A stretch of DNA of 64,000 nt from contig NZ_CP077290.1 of NCBI RefSeq assembly GCF_019047785.1, positions 2,728,001-2,792,000 on the forward strand, written 5' to 3'. The notes below the pieces were generated by a model, which saw only the letters and a list, made by a program, of their open reading frames with translations, was not told where the DNA came from and did not search any database. This DNA is from Enterobacter cancerogenus. Lineage in GTDB: Bacteria > Pseudomonadota > Gammaproteobacteria > Enterobacterales > Enterobacteriaceae. Of the stretch, positions 51,991-61,292 are shown piece by piece (the stretch's first letter is position 1; every line of letters begins with the position of its first letter). Position numbers and translations under genes: made by a program.

Positions 51991-52486
51991 CGCCTGTCAC
52001 CTCGATACAACCGCGAGCCATAAGTGAACGCATGCAAGGAACCTGGATAAGGTTAGTACTCATCAAAGCGTTGCGGATCATTGCATAATCGGAGTTATGG
52101 GCGATTGTTATGCACCCTTCTGACATTGTACCCGGGTGAAGTCTGAACAATCCTCGGTTGACTTGATTGACCCATGTACCATCGTCGATCCCTAAATCGT
52201 CCTTGTATAGGGCAAACCACTCATCACGGCCAAATTCCGCACCTGATCTCACTTTGTTCCACTGGTCCTGCACCTTGGCCTTTAGTGAAGAGAAGGGCCC
52301 CCCGGTACCCCTGTCGACAATCCAGTATTTACCCAGTGGGATTGGTCCTGACCCTTTAATTGCTCCGCAGGCTTCCTGATTACGATAAGCTCCCTGCCCG
52401 GAGTGAGCCATAAAAACCCCGACCCCATACAGGTTAAAGGGCGCATAATCTGCGCCATTAAGTATCAACGTTCCGTGTAAGGCCAT
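51965..52486 (-). CDS. DUF2778 (Tlde1-like) putative type VI effector
   Basis: A 173-residue protein with the DUF2778 domain, which in Salmonella Tlde1 is an L,D-transpeptidase-like effector that attacks peptidoglycan precursors. The active-site motif HPGTMSEGC is at residues 117-125, with His117, Ser122 and Cys125. GPIPLGKYWIVDRGTGG near 47-63 matches the fold's front part. It starts MALHGTLILNGADYAPF with GGTGG upstream. It has no signal peptide, as expected for a T6SS cargo. Its neighbours, a small membrane protein and hcp, strengthen the effector call. Confidence 0.83.
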   Translation of the reverse strand: MALHGTLILNGADYAPFNLYGVGVFMAHSGQGAYRNQEACGAIKGSGPIPLGKYWIVDRGTGGPFSSLKAKVQDQWNKVRSGAEFGRDEWFALYKDDLGIDDGTWVNQVNRGLFRLHPGTMSEGCITIAHNSDYAMIRNALMSTNLIQVPCMRSLMARGCIEVTGDGYNHTCP

Positions 52487-52693
52487 ATTTACCCACCTCT
52501 TATTACACCCATCAACACTACTGTCATTACAGAGGCCGATAACGTCATCCTCATCTCGCCCTTGTCATGTGCCTGTTCGCTTAAGCGTATGCCCGATGCC
52601 GTTTTAGAAGGTAAAGGCCGATCATATTTACGCCCTATCGATGCCTTTTTGAGACATTGACCAGGCATTTTTTAACCAAATTAAGGGGAGTGA

Positions 52694-52810
52694 ATGAAAA
52701 CGCGAGAAAAGTGCCGTATGACTACCGGCTCTGTCAGCAAGACAGCGAAGAATGTGAATAACGGTTTGTCCCTTATTCCACGCGGGAACGATGCAAGTAC
52801 CGTCTTATGA
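52694..52810 (+). CDS. possible 38-residue ORF
   Basis: ATG at 52694 with the strong ribosome site AAGGGGAG three bases upstream, running to a TGA at 52808. The predicted protein MKTREKCRMTTGSVSKTAKN and so on is basic, without a membrane segment, and not recognised. The stop codon touches the hairpin at 52810-52833. It could be a real small protein, a gene remnant, or chance. Confidence 0.25.
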   Translation: MKTREKCRMTTGSVSKTAKNVNNGLSLIPRGNDASTVL

Positions 52811-52833
52811 CGCTGCCGCGAAGGCGGCAGCGT
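52810..52833. terminator. hairpin at the end of the rha operon
   Basis: ACGCTGCCGC-GAAG-GCGGCAGCGT is a perfect 10-bp stem 9 bp past the rhaM stop. There is no T run on the minus strand, so it may protect the mRNA end or be a Rho-assisted terminator. Confidence 0.6.
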
Positions 52834-52841
52834 AAAACGCA

Positions 52842-53156
52842 TTATTCCAGGTAAAACACCTCTTTCAACTCCGCGCTCACCGGGCTGTTGTCCGGGTTCG
52901 ATGGCATAACCTCGCGCATATGTCTCCACCAGCGTTGGCAGACGTCGGTACTTGCTACCGCGTTCCAGCGCGCTTCGGATTCAATCTCTACGGTTGCGAA
53001 CAGCAGGTGGCGTTCCTTGTCGAGATAGATGGCGTAATGATGCGCGCCGTGATCTTTCAGCACAGCTTCCAGCTCGGGCCAGATGGGATTGTGGCGGCGC
53101 GCGTACTCTTCGTGCGCGTCCGGGTTAACCTGCATGACAAACGCTTTGCGGATCAT
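52842..53156 (-). CDS. rhaM: L-rhamnose mutarotase
   Basis: Interconverts alpha and beta anomers of L-rhamnose for the isomerase. The 104-residue protein starts [18 protein letters not shown] and contains the family's [12 protein letters not shown] with the catalytic Tyr and His, and the Trp pair CQRWWRHM. It is the last gene of the operon and overlaps the preceding reductase gene by 4 bp. Confidence 0.95.
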   Translation of the reverse strand: MIRKAFVMQVNPDAHEEYARRHNPIWPELEAVLKDHGAHHYAIYLDKERHLLFATVEIESEARWNAVASTDVCQRWWRHMREVMPSNPDNSPVSAELKEVFYLE

Positions 53157-54301
53157 AATGCCTCCAGGTACAGCTCGCGGACCTCATCGCGGCTGGCGGT
53201 TCGCGGGTTGCAAGGTGCGCACGGGTCGGCGAGGGCTTTATCCAGCCAGCCTTCGATGTCCGCTTTGGTCACGCCGAGCTGGCTAAAGCCGGACGGAATG
53301 CCGACGCGGGTACTCAGATCGCGAATCGCCTGAATGGCTGACATGCTTGCTGCTTCATCGCTCATCCCGCGCGTATCGACACCCATCGCCTGCGCCACGC
53401 GGGCAAAGCGCGCCACCGCGTTCGGGCGGTTAAAGTTTTCGATGATCGGCAGCAGGATGGCGTTACACACGCCGTGCGGCAGGTTGTGCGTCGCGCCCGG
53501 TTGATGCGCCAGGGCGTGAACCAGACCCAGACCGGCGCTGTTAAACGCCATGCCCGCCAGATATTGACCGAACGCCATCTGCTCGCGGGCTTCAAGGTTA
53601 TGGCCCTCGTCGACCGCTTTCGGCAGCCACAGGGTGATCAGGCGAATCGCTTCCAGCGCGTTGGCGTCGGTGAGCGGGTGTGCGCCCACGGAAACGTAAG
53701 CTTCGATGGCGTGGGTCAGGGCGTCCATCCCCGTCGCGGCGGTGACGGAAGCCGGAATATCAAGCATCACGCTGGCGTCGTCTACGGCAATATCCGGGAT
53801 GATGTTCGGGTCGATAATTACCTCTTTCACCTGACGCGCGGAATCAATAATCACCGCGTTGCTGGTCATCTCCGCCGCCGTGCCGGCGGTGGTATTGATC
53901 GCCACCAGCGGCACGCCTGCGTTTTTCACCTTGCCGACGCCGGAGTAGGCAGTGGACGGGCCGGGGTTAGCGGTCAGAATTTTGATCGCCTTGGCGGTAT
54001 CGATCGGGCTGCCGCCGCCGAAGGCGATCAGGTAATCACACTCCGCGTCGCGGAATGCCGCAAACCCCTGTTGCACCAGCGCTTCCGTTGGGTTCGGGAA
54101 CACCTCATCAAACAGGTGATACGACATCTCGTGGGCATCCAGTGCGGTAAACAGGCTGTCGAGCAGGCCGAGTTTAACCAGCTGGCCGTCGGTGACAATC
54201 AGCGCTTTTCCCCACTGCTTGTTCGCCACCAGGTTGACCATATCGCCGATTGCGCCCGCGCCGTGCAGGCTGATTTTAGGAAGCGCCAACATAAAGCTCA
54301 T
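53153..54301 (-). CDS. fucO: lactaldehyde reductase (FucO-like iron-dependent alcohol dehydrogenase)
   Basis: Reduces L-lactaldehyde, made by RhaD, to 1,2-propanediol with NADH in anaerobic growth. The 382-residue protein is a group III alcohol dehydrogenase with [12 protein letters not shown] as nucleotide motif and Fe ligands in [34 protein letters not shown]. coli keeps fucO in the fucose operon; here it is in the rhamnose operon between the transporter and rhaM. The symbol follows the family and function; a dedicated paralogue is equally possible. GGAG lies 7 bp before its ATG. Confidence 0.9.
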   Translation of the reverse strand: MSFMLALPKISLHGAGAIGDMVNLVANKQWGKALIVTDGQLVKLGLLDSLFTALDAHEMSYHLFDEVFPNPTEALVQQGFAAFRDAECDYLIAFGGGSPIDTAKAIKILTANPGPSTAYSGVGKVKNAGVPLVAINTTAGTAAEMTSNAVIIDSARQVKEVIIDPNIIPDIAVDDASVMLDIPASVTAATGMDALTHAIEAYVSVGAHPLTDANALEAIRLITLWLPKAVDEGHNLEAREQMAFGQYLAGMAFNSAGLGLVHALAHQPGATHNLPHGVCNAILLPIIENFNRPNAVARFARVAQAMGVDTRGMSDEAASMSAIQAIRDLSTRVGIPSGFSQLGVTKADIEGWLDKALADPCAPCNPRTASRDEVRELYLEAL

Positions 54302-54332
54302 GATAATTCTCCTTAATTACTGTGATTTTTAT

Positions 54333-54399
54333 GCCCGGCGGCGCTGCGCTTGCGCGGGCCTGCGATCCGCAGGCCGGGTAAACGTAGTGCCACCCGGCT
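54333..54399. repeat. REP-type repeats between fucO and the second permease
   Basis: GCCCGGCGGCGCTGCGC-TTGCGCGGGCC (54333-54360) and AGGCCGGGTAAACGTAGTGCCACCCGGC (54371-54398) are REP-like palindromes. The second one reaches into the permease stop codon (54398-54400). Confidence 0.75.
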
Positions 54400-55405
54400 A
54401 TGGAATCCGTCTTCGCTGCATCATCCGTCGCGTGATAATCGGCAGTGAAATCACCACGATCAGCATTGCGCCGACGATCACTGACATCACGATGCCGGGC
54501 ACGTTTAGCAAGCTCAGGCCAAAGGTCACCAGCCCCATCAGGAAGGCGGCGATAATCACGCCGACCATGCTGCCGGACCCGCCTAAAATATTGACGCCGC
54601 CGAGCACCGCCATCGTCACCACCGCCAGTTCCCAGCCCATCGCGATCGTCGGGCGCGTGCTGCCCAGGCGCGAGGTGAGCAGCACCGAGGCGAGGCCCGC
54701 CATCAGCCCCACCAGCGCAAACAGGATCAGGTTGTGGCGTTTAACGTTGATCCCGGCATACCACGCGCCGGTCGGGTTATTGCCGATGGCGTACGTGCGG
54801 CGACCAAAGTTGGTGCGGTGCAGCACAAAGGCAAACACGGCTGCCAGCACGATAAACAGCGCAAACTCAAACGACAGCGCGCCCCAGACGTAGCCTTGCC
54901 CCAGCCACGCGAAGCTCTCCGGGTAGCTGTTCAGCGCCTGATCACCCAGCAGGATGTAGGTGATCCCGCGGTACAGGCTCATGGTGCCGATGGTGATGAC
55001 GATGGACGACAGGTTAAAGCGCGTCACCAGAATGCCGTTGAACAGCCCGCACAGCAGCCCGACGCCTAATCCCACGCACACCAGCAGGGGCGTATCCATG
55101 CCCGCCGCCGCGCAAAAGCCCATCGCCGTAGAGCTGAGCGCGATGGTCGAGGCCACCGACAGGTCAATCTCACGGGCGATAATCAGCATCGCCATCGGCA
55201 GGACGATGATCGCCTTCTCGGTGAAGTTGAACGTCGCGTCGGAGAGGTTCCAGACGTTGAGGAAGTAAGGCGAGGCGAGGGCGTTGCCCACGAACACCGC
55301 CAGCGTAACGGCCAGCAGGAAACCTTCCCAGCACAGCAGGCGCTGGAGCAGGCCCGGCGCAGCAGGCACGTTTTTGATCTCTTCAGTGGTCATCATTTTG
55401 CTCAT
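54398..55405 (-). CDS. rhamnose ABC transporter permease (RhaQ-like)
   Basis: An inner-membrane permease of the CUT2/RbsC family, 335 residues with about ten hydrophobic segments. AREIDLSVASTIALSS and GSGSMVGVIIAAFLMG are the permease signatures, the second in the loop that contacts the ATPase. It overlaps the other permease by 4 bp. The name follows order in the Rhizobium rhaSTPQ system; rhaQ is not used as a symbol here because assignment of P and Q is by position only. Confidence 0.88.
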   Translation of the reverse strand: MSKMMTTEEIKNVPAAPGLLQRLLCWEGFLLAVTLAVFVGNALASPYFLNVWNLSDATFNFTEKAIIVLPMAMLIIAREIDLSVASTIALSSTAMGFCAAAGMDTPLLVCVGLGVGLLCGLFNGILVTRFNLSSIVITIGTMSLYRGITYILLGDQALNSYPESFAWLGQGYVWGALSFEFALFIVLAAVFAFVLHRTNFGRRTYAIGNNPTGAWYAGINVKRHNLILFALVGLMAGLASVLLTSRLGSTRPTIAMGWELAVVTMAVLGGVNILGGSGSMVGVIIAAFLMGLVTFGLSLLNVPGIVMSVIVGAMLIVVISLPIITRRMMQRRRIP

Positions 55406-56409
55406 GATTTCACCGCCAGTTTCTGACGCGCCAGCGCCGCGTCGCGCAGGATCAGCCTGCCTTTACGTTTGTTGCCGCGTTCGTTGAGCAACACCGCAAT
55501 GACGATCACCGTGCCGGAAATCGCCATTTGCCAGAACGGCGAGACGCCGATTACCGGCAGGGCGTTATTGATGACGCCGAGGAACAGCGCGCCGAACAGA
55601 CAGCCGAGCACGCGCCCGGTGCCGCCCATGGTGCTGATCCCACCAATCACACAGGCTGCCACGACCTGCAGCTCAAAACCGTTAGCCACGTCGACATACG
55701 CAACGGCAAAGCGGGAGATCCACAGATAGCCGCAGAAGCCTGCCAGCAGGCCGGAAAGGCAGAAGCTGACGAACTGCATTTTTCCGACGTTGATCCCGGT
55801 GTAATACGCTGCGGTAGCGTTGCCGCCTGCGGTATACAGCGCGCGGCCGGTGCGGCTGTAGCGCAGGAAGTAGCCCACCAGCAGCAGCGCGGCAACGGCG
55901 CACCAGCTCAGTACCGGCAGGCCCAGCACCGCCGCGCGCGGCAGGCCGAGGAAGTCCGCGCTCATCTGGTTGGCGTTGACCCAGCCGCCGCCGGAAAGCA
56001 GAAAGATAATCCCGCGGTAGATGCTCATGGTGCCGAGGGTGACCACAATCGCCGGAATACCCAGCTTCCACACCAGCAGGCCATTAATCATCCCCATTAC
56101 CAGCCCGAGCGCGCTTGCCAGCATCAGTAGCCCCCAGACGGGCACGTCCGGGTAGTGGAAGTTAATCAGCGCGACGATCATCCCGGTTAGCGCCAGGTTG
56201 GCCGCCATGGAGAGGTCGATGCCTTTGGTCAGCAGCACCATCATCTGCCCGAGGGCGAGAACGATCAGAATCGAGGTGTCATTGAATATCTCCACCAGGT
56301 TGCCCGGCGCGAGAAACGACGGCACGCGGCTGCCGATGGCGATAATCATCAGCACAATGACCGCGCCCAGCAGGGCTTCACGGTGTTTCATCAGTGAGTT
56401 AAGCATCAC
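55402..56409 (-). CDS. rhamnose ABC transporter permease (RhaP-like)
   Basis: A second CUT2-family permease of 335 residues, starting MMLNSLMKHREALLGAVIVL. TKGIDLSMAANLALTG and GGTGRVLGCLFGALFLG match RbsC-type signatures. It forms a heterodimer with the neighbouring permease. It overlaps the ATPase gene by 4 bp on one side and the second permease by 4 bp on the other. Confidence 0.88.
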   Translation of the reverse strand: MMLNSLMKHREALLGAVIVLMIIAIGSRVPSFLAPGNLVEIFNDTSILIVLALGQMMVLLTKGIDLSMAANLALTGMIVALINFHYPDVPVWGLLMLASALGLVMGMINGLLVWKLGIPAIVVTLGTMSIYRGIIFLLSGGGWVNANQMSADFLGLPRAAVLGLPVLSWCAVAALLLVGYFLRYSRTGRALYTAGGNATAAYYTGINVGKMQFVSFCLSGLLAGFCGYLWISRFAVAYVDVANGFELQVVAACVIGGISTMGGTGRVLGCLFGALFLGVINNALPVIGVSPFWQMAISGTVIVIAVLLNERGNKRKGRLILRDAALARQKLAVKS

Positions 56410-57908
56410 GCCGCCTCCTGTTTTACACCGCTGGCGGCGCTGACGATGGTTTCCGCCGTCGCGTCGCCCGCCTGATATTCGGCCACCATCAGCCCTTCGT
56501 GCATCACGATGATGCGGTCCGCCATGCCCATCACTTCCGGCAGTTCGGACGAGACCATAATCACCGCCAGCCCCTGACCCACCAGTTCAGACATAAATTG
56601 ATGAACGGCGGCTTTTGAGCCGATATCGATACCTTTAGTCGGTTCATCGAGGATGATCACGGCAGGATGCGTCGCCAGCCACTTGCCGATCACCACCTTT
56701 TGCTGGTTGCCGCCGGAGAGGGTTTCCACCGCCTGTTTCCAGCTAAAGGCTTTGACCTGCAGGCGGGTGGCGTATTCGTCAGCCAGTCGCCATTCGCGTT
56801 CGTCATGCAACACGCCGTTCGGGTTAAGTTTGCCGAGCTGCGGCAGGCTGATGTTCTGCGCAATCGGCAGCGCGATAATCGCCCCCTGTTTCTGGCGTTC
56901 TTCCGGCACGCAGACAATGCCGGCGTTGATGGCGTCCGCCGGCTGGCGGAAATGCTGCGTTTTACCGTTAAGCACAATCTCGCCCGAGGACGGACGGGTG
57001 ATGCCGGAAAGCGCCTGCATCAGCTCGGTACGCCCCGCGCCGACCAGCCCGTAAAAACCGAGGATCTCACCCTTGCGCAGGGAGAACGAGATATTGGCGA
57101 ACTCGGTCGGGTGGCAAAGATTTTTCACCTCCAGCACCGTCTCGCCTTTTTCGCAGTCGACTTTCGGGAAGGTCTGGGTAATGGCCCGCCCGACCATCAT
57201 CGACACCATCCGCTCTTCGGTGATCGTGTTTATCGATCCTTCCCCGACAAACACGCCATCGCGCAAAATGGTGTAGTGATCCGCCAGCTCAAAAATCTCG
57301 TCGAACTTGTGGGAGATAAACAGGATCGCTTTTCCCTCCTGCTTCAGGCGCTCCACTATCTGATAGAACTCGAGAATTTCATGCTGCGACAGCGCGGCGG
57401 TCGGTTCATCAAGAATCACCACCTGCGCCTCAAACGACAGCGCGCGGGCGATGGCGACCATATGACGCTGGGCGATGCTCAGGGTTTTCAGCGTTGCGCG
57501 CGGGTCGATCTGCACTTCCAGACGCGTGAGGATAGCCTGCGCCCGACGGTGCATCGCCGGCCAGTCGAGGGTGTTGAAAACGCCTTTACAGAGATACTGG
57601 CCGACAAAAATATTTTCGGTGACCGACAGTTCATCGAACAGCACCGTTTCCTGATGAATGGCGGTAATGCCGATCTTGTGCGCCGATTCCGGCGTCGGGA
57701 GATGTACAGGGATGGCCTTATAGAGGATTTCGCCCTCGTCAGGCTGATAAATGCCGGTCATCACTTTGACCAGCGTCGATTTGCCCGCGCCGTTTTCGCC
57801 GATAAGCGCGGTCACTTTGCCGGGCCACAGCGCAAGCTGCACATTCTCAAGGGCGCGCACGCCGGGGAAGACCTTGGTGATGCCCGAAAGCTGTAGCAAT
57901 GGGGTCAT
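56406..57908 (-). CDS. rhamnose ABC transporter ATP-binding protein (RhaT-like, rhizobial naming)
   Basis: A 500-residue double ATPase of the sugar CUT2 type. Domain 1 (about 1-230) has Walker A GENGAGKST and Walker B VVILDEPTAALS; its signature is the variant LSIAQRH. Domain 2 (about 245-495) has the degenerate GLVGAGRTEL and the intact signature LSGGNQQKV with Walker B VIILDEPTKGID. GGAGAACTATC precedes the ATG. It is not related to the E. coli symporter RhaT, which shares the name. Confidence 0.9.
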   Translation of the reverse strand: MTPLLQLSGITKVFPGVRALENVQLALWPGKVTALIGENGAGKSTLVKVMTGIYQPDEGEILYKAIPVHLPTPESAHKIGITAIHQETVLFDELSVTENIFVGQYLCKGVFNTLDWPAMHRRAQAILTRLEVQIDPRATLKTLSIAQRHMVAIARALSFEAQVVILDEPTAALSQHEILEFYQIVERLKQEGKAILFISHKFDEIFELADHYTILRDGVFVGEGSINTITEERMVSMMVGRAITQTFPKVDCEKGETVLEVKNLCHPTEFANISFSLRKGEILGFYGLVGAGRTELMQALSGITRPSSGEIVLNGKTQHFRQPADAINAGIVCVPEERQKQGAIIALPIAQNISLPQLGKLNPNGVLHDEREWRLADEYATRLQVKAFSWKQAVETLSGGNQQKVVIGKWLATHPAVIILDEPTKGIDIGSKAAVHQFMSELVGQGLAVIMVSSELPEVMGMADRIIVMHEGLMVAEYQAGDATAETIVSAASGVKQEAA

Positions 57909-57927
57909 GATAGTTCTCCGTTAGATC

Positions 57928-58010
57928 CCCTCTCCCCTCGGGAGAGGGTTAGGGTGAGGGGAGATGCGGCCTGATGCCCTCACCCCGACCCTCTCCCACA
58001 GGGAGAGGGG
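57928..58010. repeat. CCCTCTCCC palindromic repeat between the binding protein and ATPase genes
   Basis: Two inverted units: CCCTCTCCC-CTC-GGGAGAGGG with flank TTAGGGTGAGGG (57928-57960), and CCCTCACCCCGA with CCCTCTCCC-ACA-GGGAGAGGG (57978-58010). Each unit is a hairpin and the two units mirror each other. The same family recurs at 59948-60028. Confidence 0.88.
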
Positions 58011-58017
58011 GAAAGGG

Positions 58018-59004
58018 TTAGAAAATCTTCGAGAACTTATCAATGTTGCTGGCATCGTAGACGAACGGCTCGGCCATCGCCCCGTTGCCGTCGGCATCCA
58101 GCTTCACTTTGCCGAGTTTGCCCATGCTGGCTTCGCCTTTGGTGGCGGTGCCTTTTACCAGGTCATCCGCCAGATAGGTGGCAGCGTAGCCAAGGTCAAT
58201 CGGGTTCCAGATGGCAAAACTCTTGCTTGCCCCGGATTTCACCGCGCCCGCCATTTCAGACGGTAGACCTAAACCGGTGACGTACACTTTGCCGATCTTG
58301 CCCTGGTCTTTGACCGCCTGCGCGGCGGCCACAATGCCCACCGACGACGGCGAGACGATCACTTTCAGATCGGGCCAGGTTTTCAGCAGGCCGACCGCTT
58401 CGCGGTAGCTTTTGTCAGAGAGATCGTCGCCGTAGGCCACGGTCACCAGATTGACGGACGGGTACTTCGGCAGCACCTTTTTCATCTCCGCAATCCAGGT
58501 ATTCTGGTTGGTTGAGGTTGGCGTGGCGCTCAGCACCGCCACGTCGCCTTTCTCGACGTTCAGCGCTTTTAGCGCGTCGACGGCAAGTTTGACGTTGGTT
58601 TCACCGATCAGAGCGTTGTTCGACGGGTTCAGGTGGATTTGACGCCCGGCCTTCGCCACGCCGGAATCCCACGAGACAACCTTGATGCCGCGCTGCATCG
58701 CTTTTTTCAGCACCGGCACGACCGCATCCGGATCGTTCGCCGAGATGGCGATCGCATCCACGCCCTGGGCGATCAGCCCGTTCAGCACTTCGATCTGCGC
58801 TTCCGCCGTGGTGGTGGTCGGGCCGGTATAAATCACTTTTACATCGCCTAACTCTTTGGCCGCCTCCTGCGCGCCAACGTTCGCTGCCTCGAAGAATCCA
58901 TTCCCTAAGGACTTCGCCACGAGGGCGATTTTCACTTCTGCTAAAGCGGAACCGGACAACGCCAGTGCGGCAACGGTGAGGATCAAGCTTGTCTTTATTT
59001 TCAT
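58018..59004 (-). CDS. rhamnose ABC transporter substrate-binding protein (RhaS-like, rhizobial naming)
   Basis: A periplasmic binding protein of 328 residues. The signal peptide MKIKTSLILTVAALALSGSALA is cleaved after residue 22. The mature part is a type I periplasmic binding fold of the RbsB/LsrB class, with SLGNGFFEAANVGAQEAA at the start and AISANDPDAVVPVLKKA in the first lobe. The place after rhaD makes L-rhamnose the likely ligand; automatic annotation may call it an autoinducer-2 binding protein because of LsrB similarity. GGAG is 8 bp before the ATG. Confidence 0.9.
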   Translation of the reverse strand: MKIKTSLILTVAALALSGSALAEVKIALVAKSLGNGFFEAANVGAQEAAKELGDVKVIYTGPTTTTAEAQIEVLNGLIAQGVDAIAISANDPDAVVPVLKKAMQRGIKVVSWDSGVAKAGRQIHLNPSNNALIGETNVKLAVDALKALNVEKGDVAVLSATPTSTNQNTWIAEMKKVLPKYPSVNLVTVAYGDDLSDKSYREAVGLLKTWPDLKVIVSPSSVGIVAAAQAVKDQGKIGKVYVTGLGLPSEMAGAVKSGASKSFAIWNPIDLGYAATYLADDLVKGTATKGEASMGKLGKVKLDADGNGAMAEPFVYDASNIDKFSKIF

Positions 59005-59050
59005 TGCTTTTACTCCACATGAGTCAGTTGTAGGGATTGCAGGTGGTTTT

Positions 59051-59074
59051 CGCCCCGTCTCAATGAGCGGGGCG
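59051..59074 (-). repeat. hairpin between rhaD and the binding protein gene
   Basis: CGCCCCG and CGGGGCG, with CTCA and TGAG inside, form a stable stem shortly after the rhaD stop. There is no T run. Such a structure can trim or protect upstream mRNA and give different levels for enzyme and transporter. Confidence 0.55.
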
Positions 59075-59082
59075 CGATGTTT

Positions 59083-59913
59083 TTATGGGTACAATGCTAA
59101 CGCTGACTGCATTGGGGTGACGCCGAAGCGTTTGCCCAGCGCGATCAGCTCTTCACGGGTGATGGTCTGCTTCATGCCGCCCATGGCGTAGACTTTCACC
59201 AGCACTTCAGCCGACTTCTCGGCGGTGTCGATCAGGCCAAAGGTTTCATCCAGCGTCGGGCCGCTGCCGAATACGCCGTGGAACGGCCACAGCACCAGGG
59301 AATGTTTTTGCATATCCGTCGCGGTGGCCTGGCCGATCTCGTCGGTGCCCGGCACCATCCACGGCAGAATGCCCACGCCGTCCGGGAAGACCACCAGACA
59401 TTCGGTACTGCCTTCCCACAGCTTGCGGGTGATCAAATCCGAACTGTTTTCCAGCACGTAGGTCAGGGCAATCAGGTTGGTGGCGTGGCAATGCATGATC
59501 ACGCGGTCTTTGCCCTGGGTCGCCTTGATGCGCTCGCAGTGGGAAAGGAAGTGCGCAGGCAGTTCAGAGGTGGGCACCGCCTCGTCCGTCAGCCCCCAAA
59601 GAATGTGGTAGCCTGCGCCGTCGCTGTCCACTTTCACCACCCCGAGGTTGGCCTGTGGATCAAGCTGTACGTTGCGGAAAAACTTGCCGGAACCGGTGAC
59701 GATAAACGGCGTATTGGCAAGCAGCGGCATCGGCTGGCTCAGCGCGATATAGCGCGGCTGCGGGTGGAAATCGGCGACGTACGGCTCGATGTCCGCGTCG
59801 TCCAGACGCAGCGTCAGGTTGCCGCCGTTACGCTCGTCCCAGCCCTTGAGCCAGGCGTCGGAGGTGGCTTTGATCATGCCCTGGACGAACCAGGCGTTAG
59901 TGATGGTTTGCAT
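59083..59913 (-). CDS. rhaD: rhamnulose-1-phosphate aldolase
   Basis: A class II zinc aldolase splitting L-rhamnulose 1-phosphate to dihydroxyacetone phosphate and L-lactaldehyde. The 276-residue protein has the zinc ligands [11 protein letters not shown] and [13 protein letters not shown], the Gly-rich GGNLTLRLD, and SGTG-like [12 protein letters not shown]. The start [13 protein letters not shown] at 59913 is preferred; the ATG three codons upstream has its ribosome site too close. Third gene of rhaBAD. Confidence 0.96.
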   Translation of the reverse strand: MQTITNAWFVQGMIKATSDAWLKGWDERNGGNLTLRLDDADIEPYVADFHPQPRYIALSQPMPLLANTPFIVTGSGKFFRNVQLDPQANLGVVKVDSDGAGYHILWGLTDEAVPTSELPAHFLSHCERIKATQGKDRVIMHCHATNLIALTYVLENSSDLITRKLWEGSTECLVVFPDGVGILPWMVPGTDEIGQATATDMQKHSLVLWPFHGVFGSGPTLDETFGLIDTAEKSAEVLVKVYAMGGMKQTITREELIALGKRFGVTPMQSALALYP

Positions 59914-59947
59914 AGTTTTCATTTCCAGTTATCGCGGTGAGAGTTTC

Positions 59948-60028
59948 CCCTCACCCTAACCCTCTCCCCAACGGGGCGAGGGGATGGTTTGCTCCCTCTC
60001 CCCTTGGGGAGAGGGCAGGGATGAGGGG
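59948..60028. repeat. CCCTCTCCC palindromic repeat between rhaA and rhaD
   Basis: CCCTCACCCTAACCCTCTCCCC-AAC-GGGGCGAGGG style unit followed by CCCTCTCCCC-TT-GGGGAGAGGG and CAGGGATGAGGG, again two inverted hairpins of the same family as at 57928-58010. It lies in the 119-bp gap between the two cistrons. Confidence 0.88.
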
Positions 60029-60032
60029 GCAA

Positions 60033-61292
60033 TTACCCGCGCTGGCTCAACACGTCTTTCTCATACGCCCGCACGTTATCCAGCCACTGGCTGCCCGCCG
60101 GGGCGTCGTGACGCTGGCAGTACATCTCCCACACCGCCTGCCACGGCAGGGATTTCTGCTCCTCCAGCAGCGCCAGACGGGCGGTGTAGTCGCCGTTTTC
60201 CTCCAGCTGCTTCAGCGCGGCGGTTGGCTCCAGCAGGGCGCGCAGCAGGGCTTTCTTCATATTGCGGGTGCCGATAACCCACGCCGCGATGCGGTTGATG
60301 GAGGCGTCAAAGAAATCGAGGCCAATGTGCACGCGGTCGAACAGGTCGTGGCGGATGATTTCGCTGGCGATTGCCTGAGTTTCGTCATCCAGCAACACCA
60401 CGTGGTCGCTGTCCCAGCGCACCGGACGGCTGACGTGCAGCAGCAGGCGCGGCACGTAGAGCATGGCGGCGGAGATTTTGTCGGAGATCACCTCCGTCGG
60501 GTGGAAGTGACCGGCGTCCAGGCACAGCGCGGTCTGGCGGCTGGTAGCGTAGCCCATGTAGAACTCGTTCGAGCCGACGGTGTAGCTCTCCGCGCCGATG
60601 CCGAACAGCTTGCTCTCCACGGCGTCGATGTGGTGCGCCGGGTCCAGTTTTTCGCTGATGGCTTCATCCAGTGCGGCCAGCAGGCGCTGACGCGGCGCCA
60701 GGCGGTCAACGGTGATGTCCTTCATGCCGTCCGGGATCCAGATGTTCATCACTGACGGCGTGCCGAGCTGCTCGCCGAAGTACGCCGAGACGCGGCGGCT
60801 GGCTTTGACGTGGTCAATCCAGAACTGGCGGATTTCATCGTTGGCGTGGGCGAGGGTAAAGCCATCGGCGCTCAGCGGGTGCGAGAAGCAGGACGGGTTA
60901 AAGTCCAGCCCCAGCCGGTTGGCTTTGGCCCACGCCACCCAGTTCGTAAAGTGTTCCGGTTTGATCTCGTTACGCGCCACCGGCTCGTCGGATTCGAGAT
61001 AGATGGCGTGCAGATTCAGGCGTTTTGGCCCCGGGATCAGGCTCAGCGCCAGCTCCAGGTCGGCACGCAGTTCGCTGGCGTTGCGCGCTTTGCCCGGATA
61101 ATTACCCGTTGCCTGAATGCCACCCGTCAGCGAACCGCCTGGGTTCTCGAAACCGGCGACGTCATCGCCCTGCCAGCAGTGCATAGAGACGGGCAGACGG
61201 TCGAGCTGGCGCAGCGCCGCGTCGACATCCACGCCGACGGCGGCGAAACGCTGTTTAGCCAGGTCCCAGGCTTGTTCAAGTTGAGTGGTCAT
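60033..61292 (-). CDS. rhaA: L-rhamnose isomerase
   Basis: Converts L-rhamnose to L-rhamnulose; a TIM-barrel enzyme needing Mn2+ or similar. The 419-residue protein starts [16 protein letters not shown] and has the active-site segments [21 protein letters not shown], and [16 protein letters not shown] with metal-binding Asp and His. The ATG at 61292 has GGAG 8 bp upstream and overlaps the rhaB stop as ATGA. Length is that of the E. coli enzyme. Confidence 0.97.
   Translation of the reverse strand: MTTQLEQAWDLAKQRFAAVGVDVDAALRQLDRLPVSMHCWQGDDVAGFENPGGSLTGGIQATGNYPGKARNASELRADLELALSLIPGPKRLNLHAIYLESDEPVARNEIKPEHFTNWVAWAKANRLGLDFNPSCFSHPLSADGFTLAHANDEIRQFWIDHVKASRRVSAYFGEQLGTPSVMNIWIPDGMKDITVDRLAPRQRLLAALDEAISEKLDPAHHIDAVESKLFGIGAESYTVGSNEFYMGYATSRQTALCLDAGHFHPTEVISDKISAAMLYVPRLLLHVSRPVRWDSDHVVLLDDETQAIASEIIRHDLFDRVHIGLDFFDASINRIAAWVIGTRNMKKALLRALLEPTAALKQLEENGDYTARLALLEEQKSLPWQAVWEMYCQRHDAPAGSQWLDNVRAYEKDVLSQRG

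Larger units (their letters stand above)
52487..52841. other. intergenic region between the type VI islet and rhaM
   Basis: This 355-bp stretch is AT-richer than its surroundings. It should include the promoter of the DUF2778 operon. It also holds one possible 38-codon frame (52694-52810) and a GC-rich hairpin next to the rhaM end. I see no insertion-sequence end, tRNA or integrase. Confidence 0.7.

Noticed and set aside
52681..52929. 82-codon minus-strand frame overlapping rhaM
   Set aside because: It runs through the operon-end hairpin and overlaps rhaM out of frame; the composition is not protein-like.
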